The notes beneath the pieces are model-generated. The model worked only from the letters and a program-made list of their open reading frames with translations. It did no database searches and was not told the DNA's origin. The position numbers and the translations under genes were made by a program. From NCBI GenBank assembly GCA_030656015.1, contig JAUSNX010000001.1:1-64000 (forward strand): a DNA stretch of 64,000 nt. Direction: 5' to 3'. The stretch comes from Methanobacteriaceae archaeon (GTDB lineage: Archaea > Methanobacteriota > Methanobacteria > Methanobacteriales > Methanobacteriaceae). The stretch's first letter is position 1. The number at the start of each line of letters is the position of its first letter. This document shows, in pieces, positions 45,171-53,851 of this stretch.

Positions 45171-45518
45171 TTATTTTTTTATTTGATCTATATTATCAAT
45201 TAATTGTATGTGATTTATTTTTTCGATTAGTAGTTTAGGAAATGTTTTTTGTAAAAATTTCTTGAATTCTAAGTCATTAGTTATTTCCGCGTCATCATAG
45301 AATTTTAATTTGTTTTCAGCACTTGAATAATGTCCTTCTATTGCCATATCCTTTTTTTCTACAACAAACCCAATTGAGTCCCCCGTTTTAACTTCGTTAG
45401 CATTTAGAACTAGCATAATGTCATTAGTTAATTTATATTCCTTCAGGGCATCTGCATCATCAAGTTCAACTAATTCAGTGTCGTCTAAAATGTCTGGCCA
45501 TTCAAAACTTTTTTTCAT
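45171..45518 (-). CDS. Hypothetical acidic protein
   Basis: A 115-aa soluble protein (MKKSFEWPDILDDTELVELD...), rich in Asp, Glu and Lys and without a family that I recognise. Mixed alpha/beta content is expected. No partner gene is adjacent. Confidence 0.65.
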   Translation of the reverse strand: MKKSFEWPDILDDTELVELDDADALKEYKLTNDIMLVLNANEVKTGDSIGFVVEKKDMAIEGHYSSAENKLKFYDDAEITNDLEFKKFLQKTFPKLLIEKINHIQLIDNIDQIKK

Positions 45519-45841
45519 AGTATCAGTTTCCCTTTTATACTAATATTTTTGTAAACTTATAGTTAATAACATTTTTTGATAAACATTCTTTTTTAGGATA
45601 TTATTCGAGAACTGATATTCAAAATAAAACTTATATTTTTTCCTTAAAAAGAGTAAGGAGTATTATAAAAAGTTTTATCTTTAATTTTAAATCAAAAATT
45701 ATATATTGAAATTATTATCATAAATTATTATTAGTGTTTAAATAAAGACATTTGAAAAAAAACATGGTATTAACTAGAATTTAATAAATTGAATCCTATT
45801 ACCATTCATTAAGAAACAAAATTCTATTGAGGTGGTTGCTC
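45519..45841. other. Intergenic region between divergent genes
   Basis: About 320 bp of AT-rich DNA holding the promoters of the two flanking genes. GAGGTGG at its right end is the ribosome site of the next gene. No other feature seen. Confidence 0.45.
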
Positions 45842-46027
45842 ATGAAGAAAATGATTGATGAAAATAAATTGGATTTATCTAGAAAGGAATTCCAGCCGTG
45901 GAATGATGCTCTAGAAACTGTTAATAAATGTATAAACCAGGAAAATAATGAAGAATGTCTTTTAGCCGGACTTCAGAATTTATTAGATGAAACTAAGGCT
46001 GTAAAGAAAATTATTTCAAATAAATAA
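45842..46027 (+). CDS. Small hypothetical helical protein
   Basis: A 61-aa protein starting MKKMIDENKLDLSRKEF, with two cysteines in KCINQENNEECLL and a predicted all-helical fold. The ATG at 45842 follows GAGGTGGTTGCTC; the longer reading from 45827 would begin within this site. Family unknown. It is convergent with the next gene, 4 bp apart. Confidence 0.6.
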   Translation: MKKMIDENKLDLSRKEFQPWNDALETVNKCINQENNEECLLAGLQNLLDETKAVKKIISNK

Positions 46028-46031
46028 ATAT

Positions 46032-46223
46032 TTAATGAATCAAATCACAAATATGGAGTTCATCCACGTCTATATTAAAAAAATAGCATTTAGATGTTAC
46101 AACTGCATTATTTGTAACGTCTATATTGTTATCAGATTGATTGCATTGTATACAATTGGGTTCTCCTTCATTTACTTTCCTAAAATTAACTTCTTCTAAC
46201 TTAGGCTTATTGCTTGAGAACAT
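46032..46223 (-). CDS. Small cysteine-containing hypothetical protein
   Basis: A 63-aa protein starting MFSSNKPKLEEVNFRKV. It has CIQCNQSD followed by two further cysteines (SKCYFF, LHICDL), which could bind a metal ion. I choose ATG 46223 because GGTGTTAAT lies before it. No family recognised. Confidence 0.55.
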   Translation of the reverse strand: MFSSNKPKLEEVNFRKVNEGEPNCIQCNQSDNNIDVTNNAVVTSKCYFFNIDVDELHICDLIH

Positions 46224-46533
46224 ATTAACACCAGTTATATAATATGATTTTATTTTAATAAACAATTTTTGATGTTAAATTGATTGGCCTATTAATACAA
46301 ATATTAATTGTAAAAACAGAAATAATATTATTTTAAGTTTTTCCATCATCACTTTTTATCCAGGACTCATCAGTTCCTACTAGTTTCCATCAGCAGCTGT
46401 AAAGCAATTCTTACAAGAGCATATTATGATTCAAATAAAAACAGCCAAATCAATATTTAATTCAATAGAAAGTCATGGAAGATCAAAATATTTTATAATT
46501 AAAACTACAAATCAATATTAGGAGATTAAAAAA

Positions 46534-46752
46534 ATGTTTATAAATCATGTTAAAATATTTTATACACAAGAAGACATTGAAGAATACCATACCACCAGTC
46601 CAGAGATTGCTAGAATTCAGTTTGATGAACATGGAAATGTTACCATAGATTATAAACAATTAGACGAACAAGGGCAAGAATACAGTAAATTCATCCCGGC
46701 CACCAGCTATAGGAATTTAAAATATACTAAAGAAGTCTTAGTTCCTAAATAA
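46534..46752 (+). CDS. Small hypothetical protein
   Basis: A 72-aa soluble protein (MFINHVKIFYTQEDIEEYHT..., ending YTKEVLVPK). GGAGATT lies 9 bases before the ATG. Family unknown. Confidence 0.6.
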   Translation: MFINHVKIFYTQEDIEEYHTTSPEIARIQFDEHGNVTIDYKQLDEQGQEYSKFIPATSYRNLKYTKEVLVPK

Positions 46753-46958
46753 TTATTTATCATACTTTTCTTTTAATTTTTCTTTTGAATTTATGAACTA
46801 ATGCTAAGTGTATTTAATTTTCAGACCATATACCATAAAATATTTTAATTTTAATTTTCCAATCTGTAATAACAAAATAATAGAAACACTACTTATTAAT
46901 CGAAAAAACTCATAAAATATATCAAAATTAGCCATTATTCATTTTATATATCATTTAA

Positions 46959-46976
46959 AAAAAAAAAAATGGGAAA
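46959..46976 (-). terminator. Oligo-T terminator after large adhesin gene
   Basis: A T12 run on the minus strand lies within 35 bases after the stop codon at 46990. Confidence 0.55.
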
Positions 46977-46989
46977 AGGATTGTTTTGT

Positions 46990-49900
46990 TTACTTTCTTC
47001 GGGATATAACTGATCCACCAAGAACCATCAAAATTGCTAGTATTAATCCAACCAGGGGTACACCCGTATGTTGCATGGATACTGATTCTGAAGCAGCACT
47101 GACATTGTTTGTATTATTTTCTGCAGCTTCAATATGAACCGTTGCATTAACGATTTCAGGAGTTAATGTATTGTTTTCATTTTGAGCGGATATTCTTGCA
47201 GAGTTAATAATATCAGTACCGACTAAAGATTCTTGAGGGGTAACAAAGATTCTTAACACTGCGCTAGCTCCGTTTAATACAGTTCCAACGTTCCATATTC
47301 CAGTAACATGGTTATAGGTACCTTGACTAGCTGTATAACCATTAAAAGTTAAACCAGCAGGCAAAATATCAGTAACCTGAACACCAGTAGCAGAATGTGG
47401 GCCATGATTGATCACAGTTAATATATAACTGAACTGCTCACCAACAACAGCGTTTATAGTACTAGGTACTTTAGTTAAAACCACATTTGCAACTAAGGTT
47501 GTAGGAACAATCACAGCTGCATTAACAACTTGACCAGACATGGATGCATTGTTAATCACAGTTGTACCGTTTAATGGTGCGGTTGGAGTTACAAAGAGTT
47601 GTAACACTGCACTAGCACCACTTGCCAGAGTTCCAACATTCCATATTCCAGTACCACTATTATAGGTACCTTGACTAGCTGTATAACCATTAAAAGTTAA
47701 ACCAGCAGGCAAAATATCATTTACCAGAACATCAGTTGCACTATCTAAACCATTATTAACCACATTTAGTGTATAACTGAACTGCTGATTAACGTTAGCT
47801 ACCAGAGTACTGGCTGTTTTGGCTAAAATCACATCAGAAATCGGAGCTGATGGAATAACCACCGCTACACTAACAGTTTGGCCTGGAATTGTGGCATTGT
47901 TAATCACAGTTGTACCGTTTAGAGCTGCAGTTGGCGTAACCAGCAGTTGTAAAGCGGCATTGGCACCACTTGCCAGAGTTCCAACATTCCATATTCCAGT
48001 ACCACTATTGTAGGTACCTTGACTAGCCGTATAACCATTAAAAGTTAAACCAGCAGGCAAAATATCAGTCACCTGAACACCAGTTGCACTGGTTAAACCA
48101 TTATTAATCACAGTTAGAGTATAACTGAACTGTTGACCAACATTAGCTATCAGAGTACTGGCTATTTTGCTTAGTACTACGTTAGATGTAGGTGCGGTTG
48201 GAATTACTGTTGCATTAACTGTTTCGTTGGTGTTAATTAGGGTTACATTTTTAGTCACCGATGTGCCAATTACAGAGTTTGTAGGAGTTACAAACAATTG
48301 TAACACGGCACTAGCACCACTAGCCAGAGTTCCAACGTTCCATATTTCAGTAGCATAATTATAGGTACCTTGACTTGCCGTATAACCATTATAAGTTAAA
48401 CCAGCAGGTATACCATCAATCAACTGAACATCTGTAGCAGCATCAGGACCATTATTAGTCACAATTATGGTGTAACTAAATGGCTGACCCACATTAGGTG
48501 CGAGATTACTGGCAGTAATGCTTACTCCCATAGTATATTCCAGCCAAGGAGCATCAATCACTGTACCACCGGAATTATACACGTCATCTGATGTTGGGCC
48601 TGAACTAGAACCCCACCAGTTACGAGCTGCATCTACGGTCGCATCATTAGCTAGAGAGCTAGTAGTAAATACATTACCAGTTTCAGTTAATATTGCAAGG
48701 TTGTAGATTTCGTCACCATCATTTACTGCACTGTTGTCTACCAGTGCATTGTCAGTTATGGTAGCTACTGCCAGATTATCTAATGCACTGTCAGTTAATG
48801 TATTATTCGTCACGGTCAATATTGCATTGTTAAAGAGCGCTCCACCATTATTCATTGCCATATTGTAGGCAATTGTGTTGAAGGTCGCGGTAACTGTAGC
48901 AACATTATGTATGATATAGTCTGTGTATGCGATTCCAGGTCCAAGTGAACTAAATGTGGCGTCATTACTAATGGCTCCACCATTATTTGCAGCAGAGTTA
49001 CCCATAATAGCGCTATTGGTTACGGTTACGGTTCCACCATTATTTGCGGTTGCAGGGCCAGTGAGCGTACTACTATTAGATATGCTTATCACTGCATCGT
49101 TACTTATGGCTCCCCCATTATTTGTTACAGAGTTGCCTATAAGTGCACTGTCCGTTAAGGTTACTGTTCCACCATTATGTGTTAAAACAGTACGCGTGAG
49201 TGTAGAACTATTTGTTATGTTGAATATTGCATTGTTACTTATAGCTCCACCATTAAGTGCAGCGTTGCCTTGGAATATGCCATTGATTGCCGTTATTGTT
49301 CCACCATTATCAGTTACAGTACTGTCAGTGAGAGTACTACTTTGATCTAAATCTATAGTTCCATCATTATTGACTGCACCACCATTTTGAGTTGCCGTAT
49401 TACCCGTAAATGTAGTGTTAAATACATTTATAGTTCCACCATTTTTGGTTATGGTGACACTCGTGAATGTACTACTGCCAGCCATTTGTATGGTTCCACC
49501 GTTGTAAATTGCTCCACCATTAAGTGCAGAATTACCAGTGAATACACTGTTTAATAAGCCCAAAGTTCCACCATTCTGTGTTAAAGTAACACTGGTGAGT
49601 GTACTGTTGCCTATATTAATGATTCCACCATTATAGATAGCACCACCATTTTGAGTTGCCGTGTTATCTGTAAATGTACTGTTATTTACAGTTAAAGATC
49701 CACCATTAAGTACTACTGTGATACTACCAATTGTGGTGTCCGTGTAGTTTATTATTCCACCGTTGTAGATAGCACCACCATACTGTGCCGTGTTATCATT
49801 AAATGCACAGTTGGTTACAGTTAAAGTTCCATTATTGTATATAGCACCACCTAAAGTTCCTTGCCCATTAATTAATATTAGATTTTTTAGACTGGCTGTT

Positions 49901-50457
49901 ATGCCATCATTGATTAGAAATATTGTTCCGAAGTTACCACCATTTACTGTGGCATAGCCGTTGTTAAATACGTCGAAATTCAGATTTTTATCAATAACTA
50001 GTCCAAATTCATTAAAAATTGCACCCGCCTCAAGCATTATGGTGTCACCGCTTAAAGCATCAGCAATGGCCGCTGCGATGGTAGGATAAATATATCCTGC
50101 CGGATGTATTCCACGTGCAACAGGTACTCCCCCATTATATATCTGAGGGTCGGGTAATGTTAGATTGTTTTGAGAATTGGAATAGTTTGATGATTCATTT
50201 GTTGTGTTATTGTTGTTAGAGGGGGATTGTTCACTTGTCTGTGAATCCCCTGATTCTATATTAGAAGTTGTTGAATTGTTAGAAGGAATAATTGTACTAT
50301 TAGATGTATCTTGAGCAGCTGCAATATCATTGACCGTGAATGAGAATACTAAGGCCAAAGTTAAAAGCAACACTGGAACTATGATTTTAGCTTTATTATA
50401 TTTGGTAATGGAATTAAAATCATTTTTTTTGGTAATTGTTTTTGTTTTTTTTCTCAA
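46990..50457 (-). CDS. Very large adhesin-like protein with beta helix and four DUF11 domains
   Basis: A 1155-aa surface protein, start TTG 50457 after AAAGGAGGTGAAAAA. It has an N-terminal signal helix (about residues 28-45), an Asn/Ser-rich linker, and a beta helix of paired coils (GGAIYNGG, then DSTVTDNGG-type units) to NWWGSSSGP near 647. Four DUF11 domains of about 100 residues follow, each with NNGLxSATxVxVxDILPAGL and TASQGTYN-x-xTGIWNVGTL motifs. The anchor VSMQHTGVPLVGLILAILMV ends in SRRK. The DUF11 units are near-identical in DNA, a sign of unequal exchange. The leader differs from the other adhesin genes. Confidence 0.92.
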   Translation of the reverse strand: MRKKTKTITKKNDFNSITKYNKAKIIVPVLLLTLALVFSFTVNDIAAAQDTSNSTIIPSNNSTTSNIESGDSQTSEQSPSNNNNTTNESSNYSNSQNNLTLPDPQIYNGGVPVARGIHPAGYIYPTIAAAIADALSGDTIMLEAGAIFNEFGLVIDKNLNFDVFNNGYATVNGGNFGTIFLINDGITASLKNLILINGQGTLGGAIYNNGTLTVTNCAFNDNTAQYGGAIYNGGIINYTDTTIGSITVVLNGGSLTVNNSTFTDNTATQNGGAIYNGGIINIGNSTLTSVTLTQNGGTLGLLNSVFTGNSALNGGAIYNGGTIQMAGSSTFTSVTITKNGGTINVFNTTFTGNTATQNGGAVNNDGTIDLDQSSTLTDSTVTDNGGTITAINGIFQGNAALNGGAISNNAIFNITNSSTLTRTVLTHNGGTVTLTDSALIGNSVTNNGGAISNDAVISISNSSTLTGPATANNGGTVTVTNSAIMGNSAANNGGAISNDATFSSLGPGIAYTDYIIHNVATVTATFNTIAYNMAMNNGGALFNNAILTVTNNTLTDSALDNLAVATITDNALVDNSAVNDGDEIYNLAILTETGNVFTTSSLANDATVDAARNWWGSSSGPTSDDVYNSGGTVIDAPWLEYTMGVSITASNLAPNVGQPFSYTIIVTNNGPDAATDVQLIDGIPAGLTYNGYTASQGTYNYATEIWNVGTLASGASAVLQLFVTPTNSVIGTSVTKNVTLINTNETVNATVIPTAPTSNVVLSKIASTLIANVGQQFSYTLTVINNGLTSATGVQVTDILPAGLTFNGYTASQGTYNSGTGIWNVGTLASGANAALQLLVTPTAALNGTTVINNATIPGQTVSVAVVIPSAPISDVILAKTASTLVANVNQQFSYTLNVVNNGLDSATDVLVNDILPAGLTFNGYTASQGTYNSGTGIWNVGTLASGASAVLQLFVTPTAPLNGTTVINNASMSGQVVNAAVIVPTTLVANVVLTKVPSTINAVVGEQFSYILTVINHGPHSATGVQVTDILPAGLTFNGYTASQGTYNHVTGIWNVGTVLNGASAVLRIFVTPQESLVGTDIINSARISAQNENNTLTPEIVNATVHIEAAENNTNNVSAASESVSMQHTGVPLVGLILAILMVLGGSVISRRK

Positions 50458-50724
50458 TTTTTCACCTCCTTTTAGTGATAATTTAGGGTATGAATATCTA
50501 AATTAAAAGTGAAGGGTGATGTTGAAAACAAATACTTTCAAAAAAAATTTTACAAAGAAGGTATTTAAAAAAAATGATTTGAAAGCACAATTTTTAGTGT
50601 TTATGTTGTAAAACATTAGAGTTCCATGAATGAATATTTCATATTCATACTCCTATATTATAATTAATACATTATTATCTATATATTTATCGATTTTTTA
50701 ATCTTAATATTTAGGACATCATGA

Positions 50725-50752
50725 GTATATATAATTTTCTATTAAAATTTTG
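50725..50752 (-). promoter_or_regulatory. Candidate promoter of the large adhesin gene
   Basis: Minus strand TTTTAATAGAAAATTATATA (50733-50752 region) matches the promoter block seen before the other five adhesin genes. It would give a leader of about 250 nt, without the G-tract and anti-Shine-Dalgarno elements of those genes. Confidence 0.4.
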
Positions 50753-51029
50753 TATAAAATACATTAAATCCTTATTTTCTCCTACTATAATACAATTTTT
50801 CGTTTAAAATAATAAAATTATAAATAAAGTTATAAGAAGAATCAAATTCCTAAAAAAAAATAATTTTTAAAATTTAATTATTTACTTATCATGAAAAATT
50901 AATAAACATGGTAATTTCCAAAAAATTATGGAATATTATAAAATTTTAGAATCGTATATTCCACTTATCAGAAATTTTTGATAAAATGGAAATTTAATAT
51001 AAAATATAATATAAATATTAAAATCAAAA

Positions 51030-51186
51030 ATAAATTTGAAATAATCATGTTCCTTGCAGAGGAACTCTATTTTTTTATATTTTTAATGAGAAAAACCTGA
51101 AAATTTTCATGATTTTTAAAAAAATGAGAAATACACCTAAATGAGAGGCCAGGCCTATATGTAGTGGTCCATATTGGCCTTTTTTG
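51030..51186 (+). ncRNA. Candidate noncoding RNA upstream of cas operon
   Basis: A strong TATA-like stretch at about 50998-51012 is followed by two hairpins: GTTCCT-TGCAG-AGGAAC (51049-51065) and AGGCCTATATG/CATATTGGCCT (51151-51180, one T-T mismatch) ending in TTTTTT. The second is a typical terminator shape. A 17-codon ORF (MFLAEELYFFIFLMRKT) spans the first hairpin. The loop side GTCCATATTGG shares 11 bases with the variant CRISPR repeat at 61848. Existence of the transcript is inferred. Confidence 0.35.
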
Positions 51187-51233
51187 ATGTGTTTTATTTT
51201 GATAGAAATTTGATTATTTAAAGAATTTTAGCC

Positions 51234-51263
51234 AACTTCGTTATAGACTGATTTAACGAAGTT
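51234..51263. promoter_or_regulatory. Perfect 10-bp inverted repeat
   Basis: AACTTCGTTA (51234-51243) and TAACGAAGTT (51254-51263) are exact inverted copies separated by 10 bases. Either an operator for a dimeric regulator or an RNA hairpin. It lies about 490 bp before cas6. Confidence 0.6.
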
Positions 51264-51283
51264 CAGTTTGATTATTTTCAACT

Positions 51284-51395
51284 TGAAATTTTAAAAAATT
51301 ATAATTTCTATGGATCAAATTCATAAAATCTACTAATCCCGTATTGAATTTTTAAAAAATTATAAATTTCTTCTGATCAAAATTCATAAAACTTC
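51284..51395. repeat. Imperfect direct repeat, period 61
   Basis: Two units starting at 51284 and 51345 share about 45 positions, around TTTTTAAAAAATTATAA and GATCAAA-TTCATAAAA. A third partial unit (TTTTTAAAAAATTTC) begins near 51410. Confidence 0.6.
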
Positions 51396-51481
51396 CTGAA
51401 CAAATTTTATTTTTAAAAAATTTCAATCTATTGAAGTTCAAAATATTTTTATTAATTAATATTCACTCTAATAAAATAAAT

Positions 51482-51582
51482 AATAATAGGTTACTAGAAT
51501 GCATTAATGAATTTACCATAAATAAATTTTCTAGAATTATAATAGGTTACTATAATACAATTCATGAATTTATCAGAATTAT
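51482..51582. repeat. Imperfect direct repeat, period 56
   Basis: AATAGGTTACTA occurs at 51485 and 51541, followed in both by a similar stretch ending ATGAATTTA-CA. Together with the repeat at 51284 it makes this spacer unlike ordinary intergenic DNA of the window. Confidence 0.65.
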
Positions 51583-51710
51583 AATACCAATTAAATAAAA
51601 TATAATCTCACCTTTATAAAATTATAATTTGTAATTGTTTTTTTAATGAGTTGTTATATTTTTATTAGTGTTGTATATGATAAACATTAAATTTATATGG
51701 AAGTATGATT

Positions 51711-51748
51711 AATATAAAAATGTAAAAAATTATTTAGATTCTGGGGGG
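51711..51748 (+). promoter_or_regulatory. Promoter and ribosome site of cas operon
   Basis: TATA-like AATATAAAAA (51711-51720) predicts a transcription start near 51740. The RNA would begin close to CTGGGGGG (51741-51748), a strong ribosome site, leaving room only for a start codon at about 51749-51757. Confidence 0.6.
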
Positions 51749-51754
51749 ATTAGG

Positions 51755-52498
51755 ACGAGGCTAAAAATAAGCTTATCTACAAATGGAAATCAATTTAAAA
51801 TTCCTTACAATTATAATCATATTATTTCTGCAATTATTTACAATAAAATAGCAGATCTGGATTTAGCCAGCCAGTTACATTCATCTAAAGACTATAAATT
51901 TTTTACTTTTTCTCAATTATTTTTATCAAATAGAAAAAATCTTCCTAATTACATGTTTTCCCAAAATGGAAAAATTAGTTTTTTTATCTCATCACCTAAT
52001 GATCATTTAATTAAAAGCCTGGTAGAAGGATATTTAGAAGTCCCTCAAGTCAATTTTATGGGTCAAAAATTATTAGTGGATCAGGTTGAACTTTTAAAAA
52101 AGCCTGAAATCAAAACCAGAATGCAAATGCGTACCTTATCACCATTAGTAGCTCGTATTCAAAAAGAAGTTGAGGGTAAACTAAAAACCTGGGATTTAAA
52201 TCCTAATGATCTTAAATTTTATGAAAATCTGCAAAACAATCTCTTAAATAAATATATCAAATTTTATGGAGATTATGATGGCGATACTTATGTTAAAATA
52301 GTTCCCCAACTCGATTCTATTAAAAGAAAACGAATAACAGTCCCTAAAAAAGGCTATGAAACCCATCACCGATGCTTTCTAATGAAATTCGAAATTGATG
52401 CCGATAAAAGATTAGTAGAGTTTGCCTATGATTGTGGATTGGGAGAAAAGAATAGTATGGGCTTTGGTATGGTTGATGTTAAAGTTGGAGGCAAATAA
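51755..52498 (+). CDS. cas6: Cas6 pre-crRNA endoribonuclease, non-canonical start codon
   Basis: Cas6 cuts the CRISPR transcript inside each repeat and leaves the 8-nt 5' handle on the crRNA. The open frame carries Cas6 features from [10 protein letters not shown] onward: [14 protein letters not shown] (first strand-helix of the ferredoxin fold), [17 protein letters not shown] with the likely catalytic histidine (H42), and the C-terminal glycine-rich loop [14 protein letters not shown]. No ATG, GTG or TTG exists near the N-terminus; ACG 51755 lies 6 bases after GGGGGG, where the usual methionine would be, with ATT 51749 as the other choice. The first ATG (51953) would remove H42. Overlaps cas8 by one base. 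Confidence 0.85.
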   Translation, partial: TRLKISLSTNGNQFKIPYNYNHIISAIIYNKIADLDLASQLHSSKDYKFFTFSQLFLSNRKNLPNYMFSQNGKISFFISSPNDHLIKSLVEGYLEVPQVNFMGQKLLVDQVELLKKPEIKTRMQMRTLSPLVARIQKEVEGKLKTWDLNPNDLKFYENLQNNLLNKYIKFYGDYDGDTYVKIVPQLDSIKRKRITVPKKGYETHHRCFLMKFEIDADKRLVEFAYDCGLGEKNSMGFGMVDVKVGGK

Positions 52499-53850
52499 TG
52501 AGTGAAATAATCTTTGATTTCACAGGAAATCCATTCGTAGATGCTGGAATTTGGGCTATTAGTCAATGGGTTGGTAAAAAACCTGAAGAAGTAAATAAAG
52601 ATGATCTTAAAAGCATTGTTGATGAGATTGTAGATTTATATCTAACTCCAAAATGGTCAAAAAACTTGTATCAGATATTTCCAAATAATCCTATCACAAA
52701 TAATGCGGTTAAAGATAAAAAAGAGAGATATTCCGGTATTTTAAATGAGTTAATTGAAGAAATTTCTTTTTTAGGTGATAATGGAGATTGTATTGCATGT
52801 GGAAGAAGAAATACTGCTCAAAGGTCTGGCAAAGATAGAGTTCCATTAACTGGATCTAAGAAATTAATTAATTATTTTTCTTTTGGATCAGATGGGGCGG
52901 ATTATTGTCCAGCTTGCGCTTTTGCAATCCAATTTGTGCCCTTGATGTCCTATGCATGTGGAAATATGTTATTAATACATTCAGACTCCAAAAAAATCAT
53001 GAAAATTTGGTCAAAAAATATTAAAAAGAACATTGATAATCAAATTTCTTCAAAAAATTATACTGGATGTCCAAATGAAGGATTTAAAAACCCTAAAAAC
53101 GCAATTTTTCATATAATACAAGATATTATAATTAAATATGAAGAACGCGGATTTATTGAAAGCCCTTCACTATCATTTTATCATTTTACAAATTTCAATC
53201 AAGGCCCATCATTAGATATTTATTTAGTTCCAACTCCAGTTTTTAGATTTTTAGCATATGTACCTCAAGATGAAAAAAAAGAGGATTGGTTCAGAATAGT
53301 AAGACGAGGTTACCTGTATGTAAACTGGGACAAAGTTAAAGAAGAAAATGATTACAAAAACAGAGAAAACTCAGTTTATAATAATCTTTTAGAAAATAAA
53401 TCGATAATTAGATTCTTTATTGATAGAAAAAACAAAGAAGCGATTGGAGGATGGGGATTAATAAGTTATTATCTGGAAGAGGTGCGAAAAATGGATGAAA
53501 AACGTATAGATGCTATAAAAAGAGTTGGAGATGAACTTTCAGATTACATTATGGAAATGGATGATATAAAAACTCTAAGTAGGCTTGAAATTGCCAAAGA
53601 TTATAGAAGTTTCCGTAATATCTTGAGAATTATCATTAAAAAGAGAATCGAGAATGGTATTGAAAATCCTTTGTTCACATTTGAGGATTATGTAAATTAT
53701 CTTTTCCCAGATGGCAATTTAACTTGGCGAGAAACCCAGGACTTGATTTTATTTAGAATTTATGAAAAATTACAACCTTGGATTATTCAACAAGGTAATC
53801 AAAGTGAATTAGAAACATTTGAACCAGAAGAAGCAAAAGAGGAGGAATAA
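52498..53850 (+). CDS. cas8b1: Type I-B Cascade large subunit Cas8b1 (Cst1)
   Basis: A 450-aa large subunit that recognises the PAM in type I-B Cascade. The Cst1-type zinc finger is present: C98 and C101 (CIACGRR), C137 and C140 (CPACA). The N-terminus FDFTGNPFVDAGIWAI is typical of Cst1. Start and cas6 stop overlap (TAATG), so translation is coupled. Its C-terminus overlaps nothing; GAGGAGG near its end is the ribosome site of cas7. Confidence 0.92.
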   Translation: MSEIIFDFTGNPFVDAGIWAISQWVGKKPEEVNKDDLKSIVDEIVDLYLTPKWSKNLYQIFPNNPITNNAVKDKKERYSGILNELIEEISFLGDNGDCIACGRRNTAQRSGKDRVPLTGSKKLINYFSFGSDGADYCPACAFAIQFVPLMSYACGNMLLIHSDSKKIMKIWSKNIKKNIDNQISSKNYTGCPNEGFKNPKNAIFHIIQDIIIKYEERGFIESPSLSFYHFTNFNQGPSLDIYLVPTPVFRFLAYVPQDEKKEDWFRIVRRGYLYVNWDKVKEENDYKNRENSVYNNLLENKSIIRFFIDRKNKEAIGGWGLISYYLEEVRKMDEKRIDAIKRVGDELSDYIMEMDDIKTLSRLEIAKDYRSFRNILRIIIKKRIENGIENPLFTFEDYVNYLFPDGNLTWRETQDLILFRIYEKLQPWIIQQGNQSELETFEPEEAKEEE

Positions 53851-53851
53851 A

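Noticed and set aside
48923-49345. Plus-strand 140-aa ORF and many similar ones opposite adhesin genes
   Set aside because: They mirror repetitive adhesin codons, have no ribosome site and match no family.
51953-52498. Cas6 as a 181-aa protein starting at the first ATG
   Set aside because: Clear Cas6 sequence, including the probable catalytic histidine, continues upstream in the same frame.
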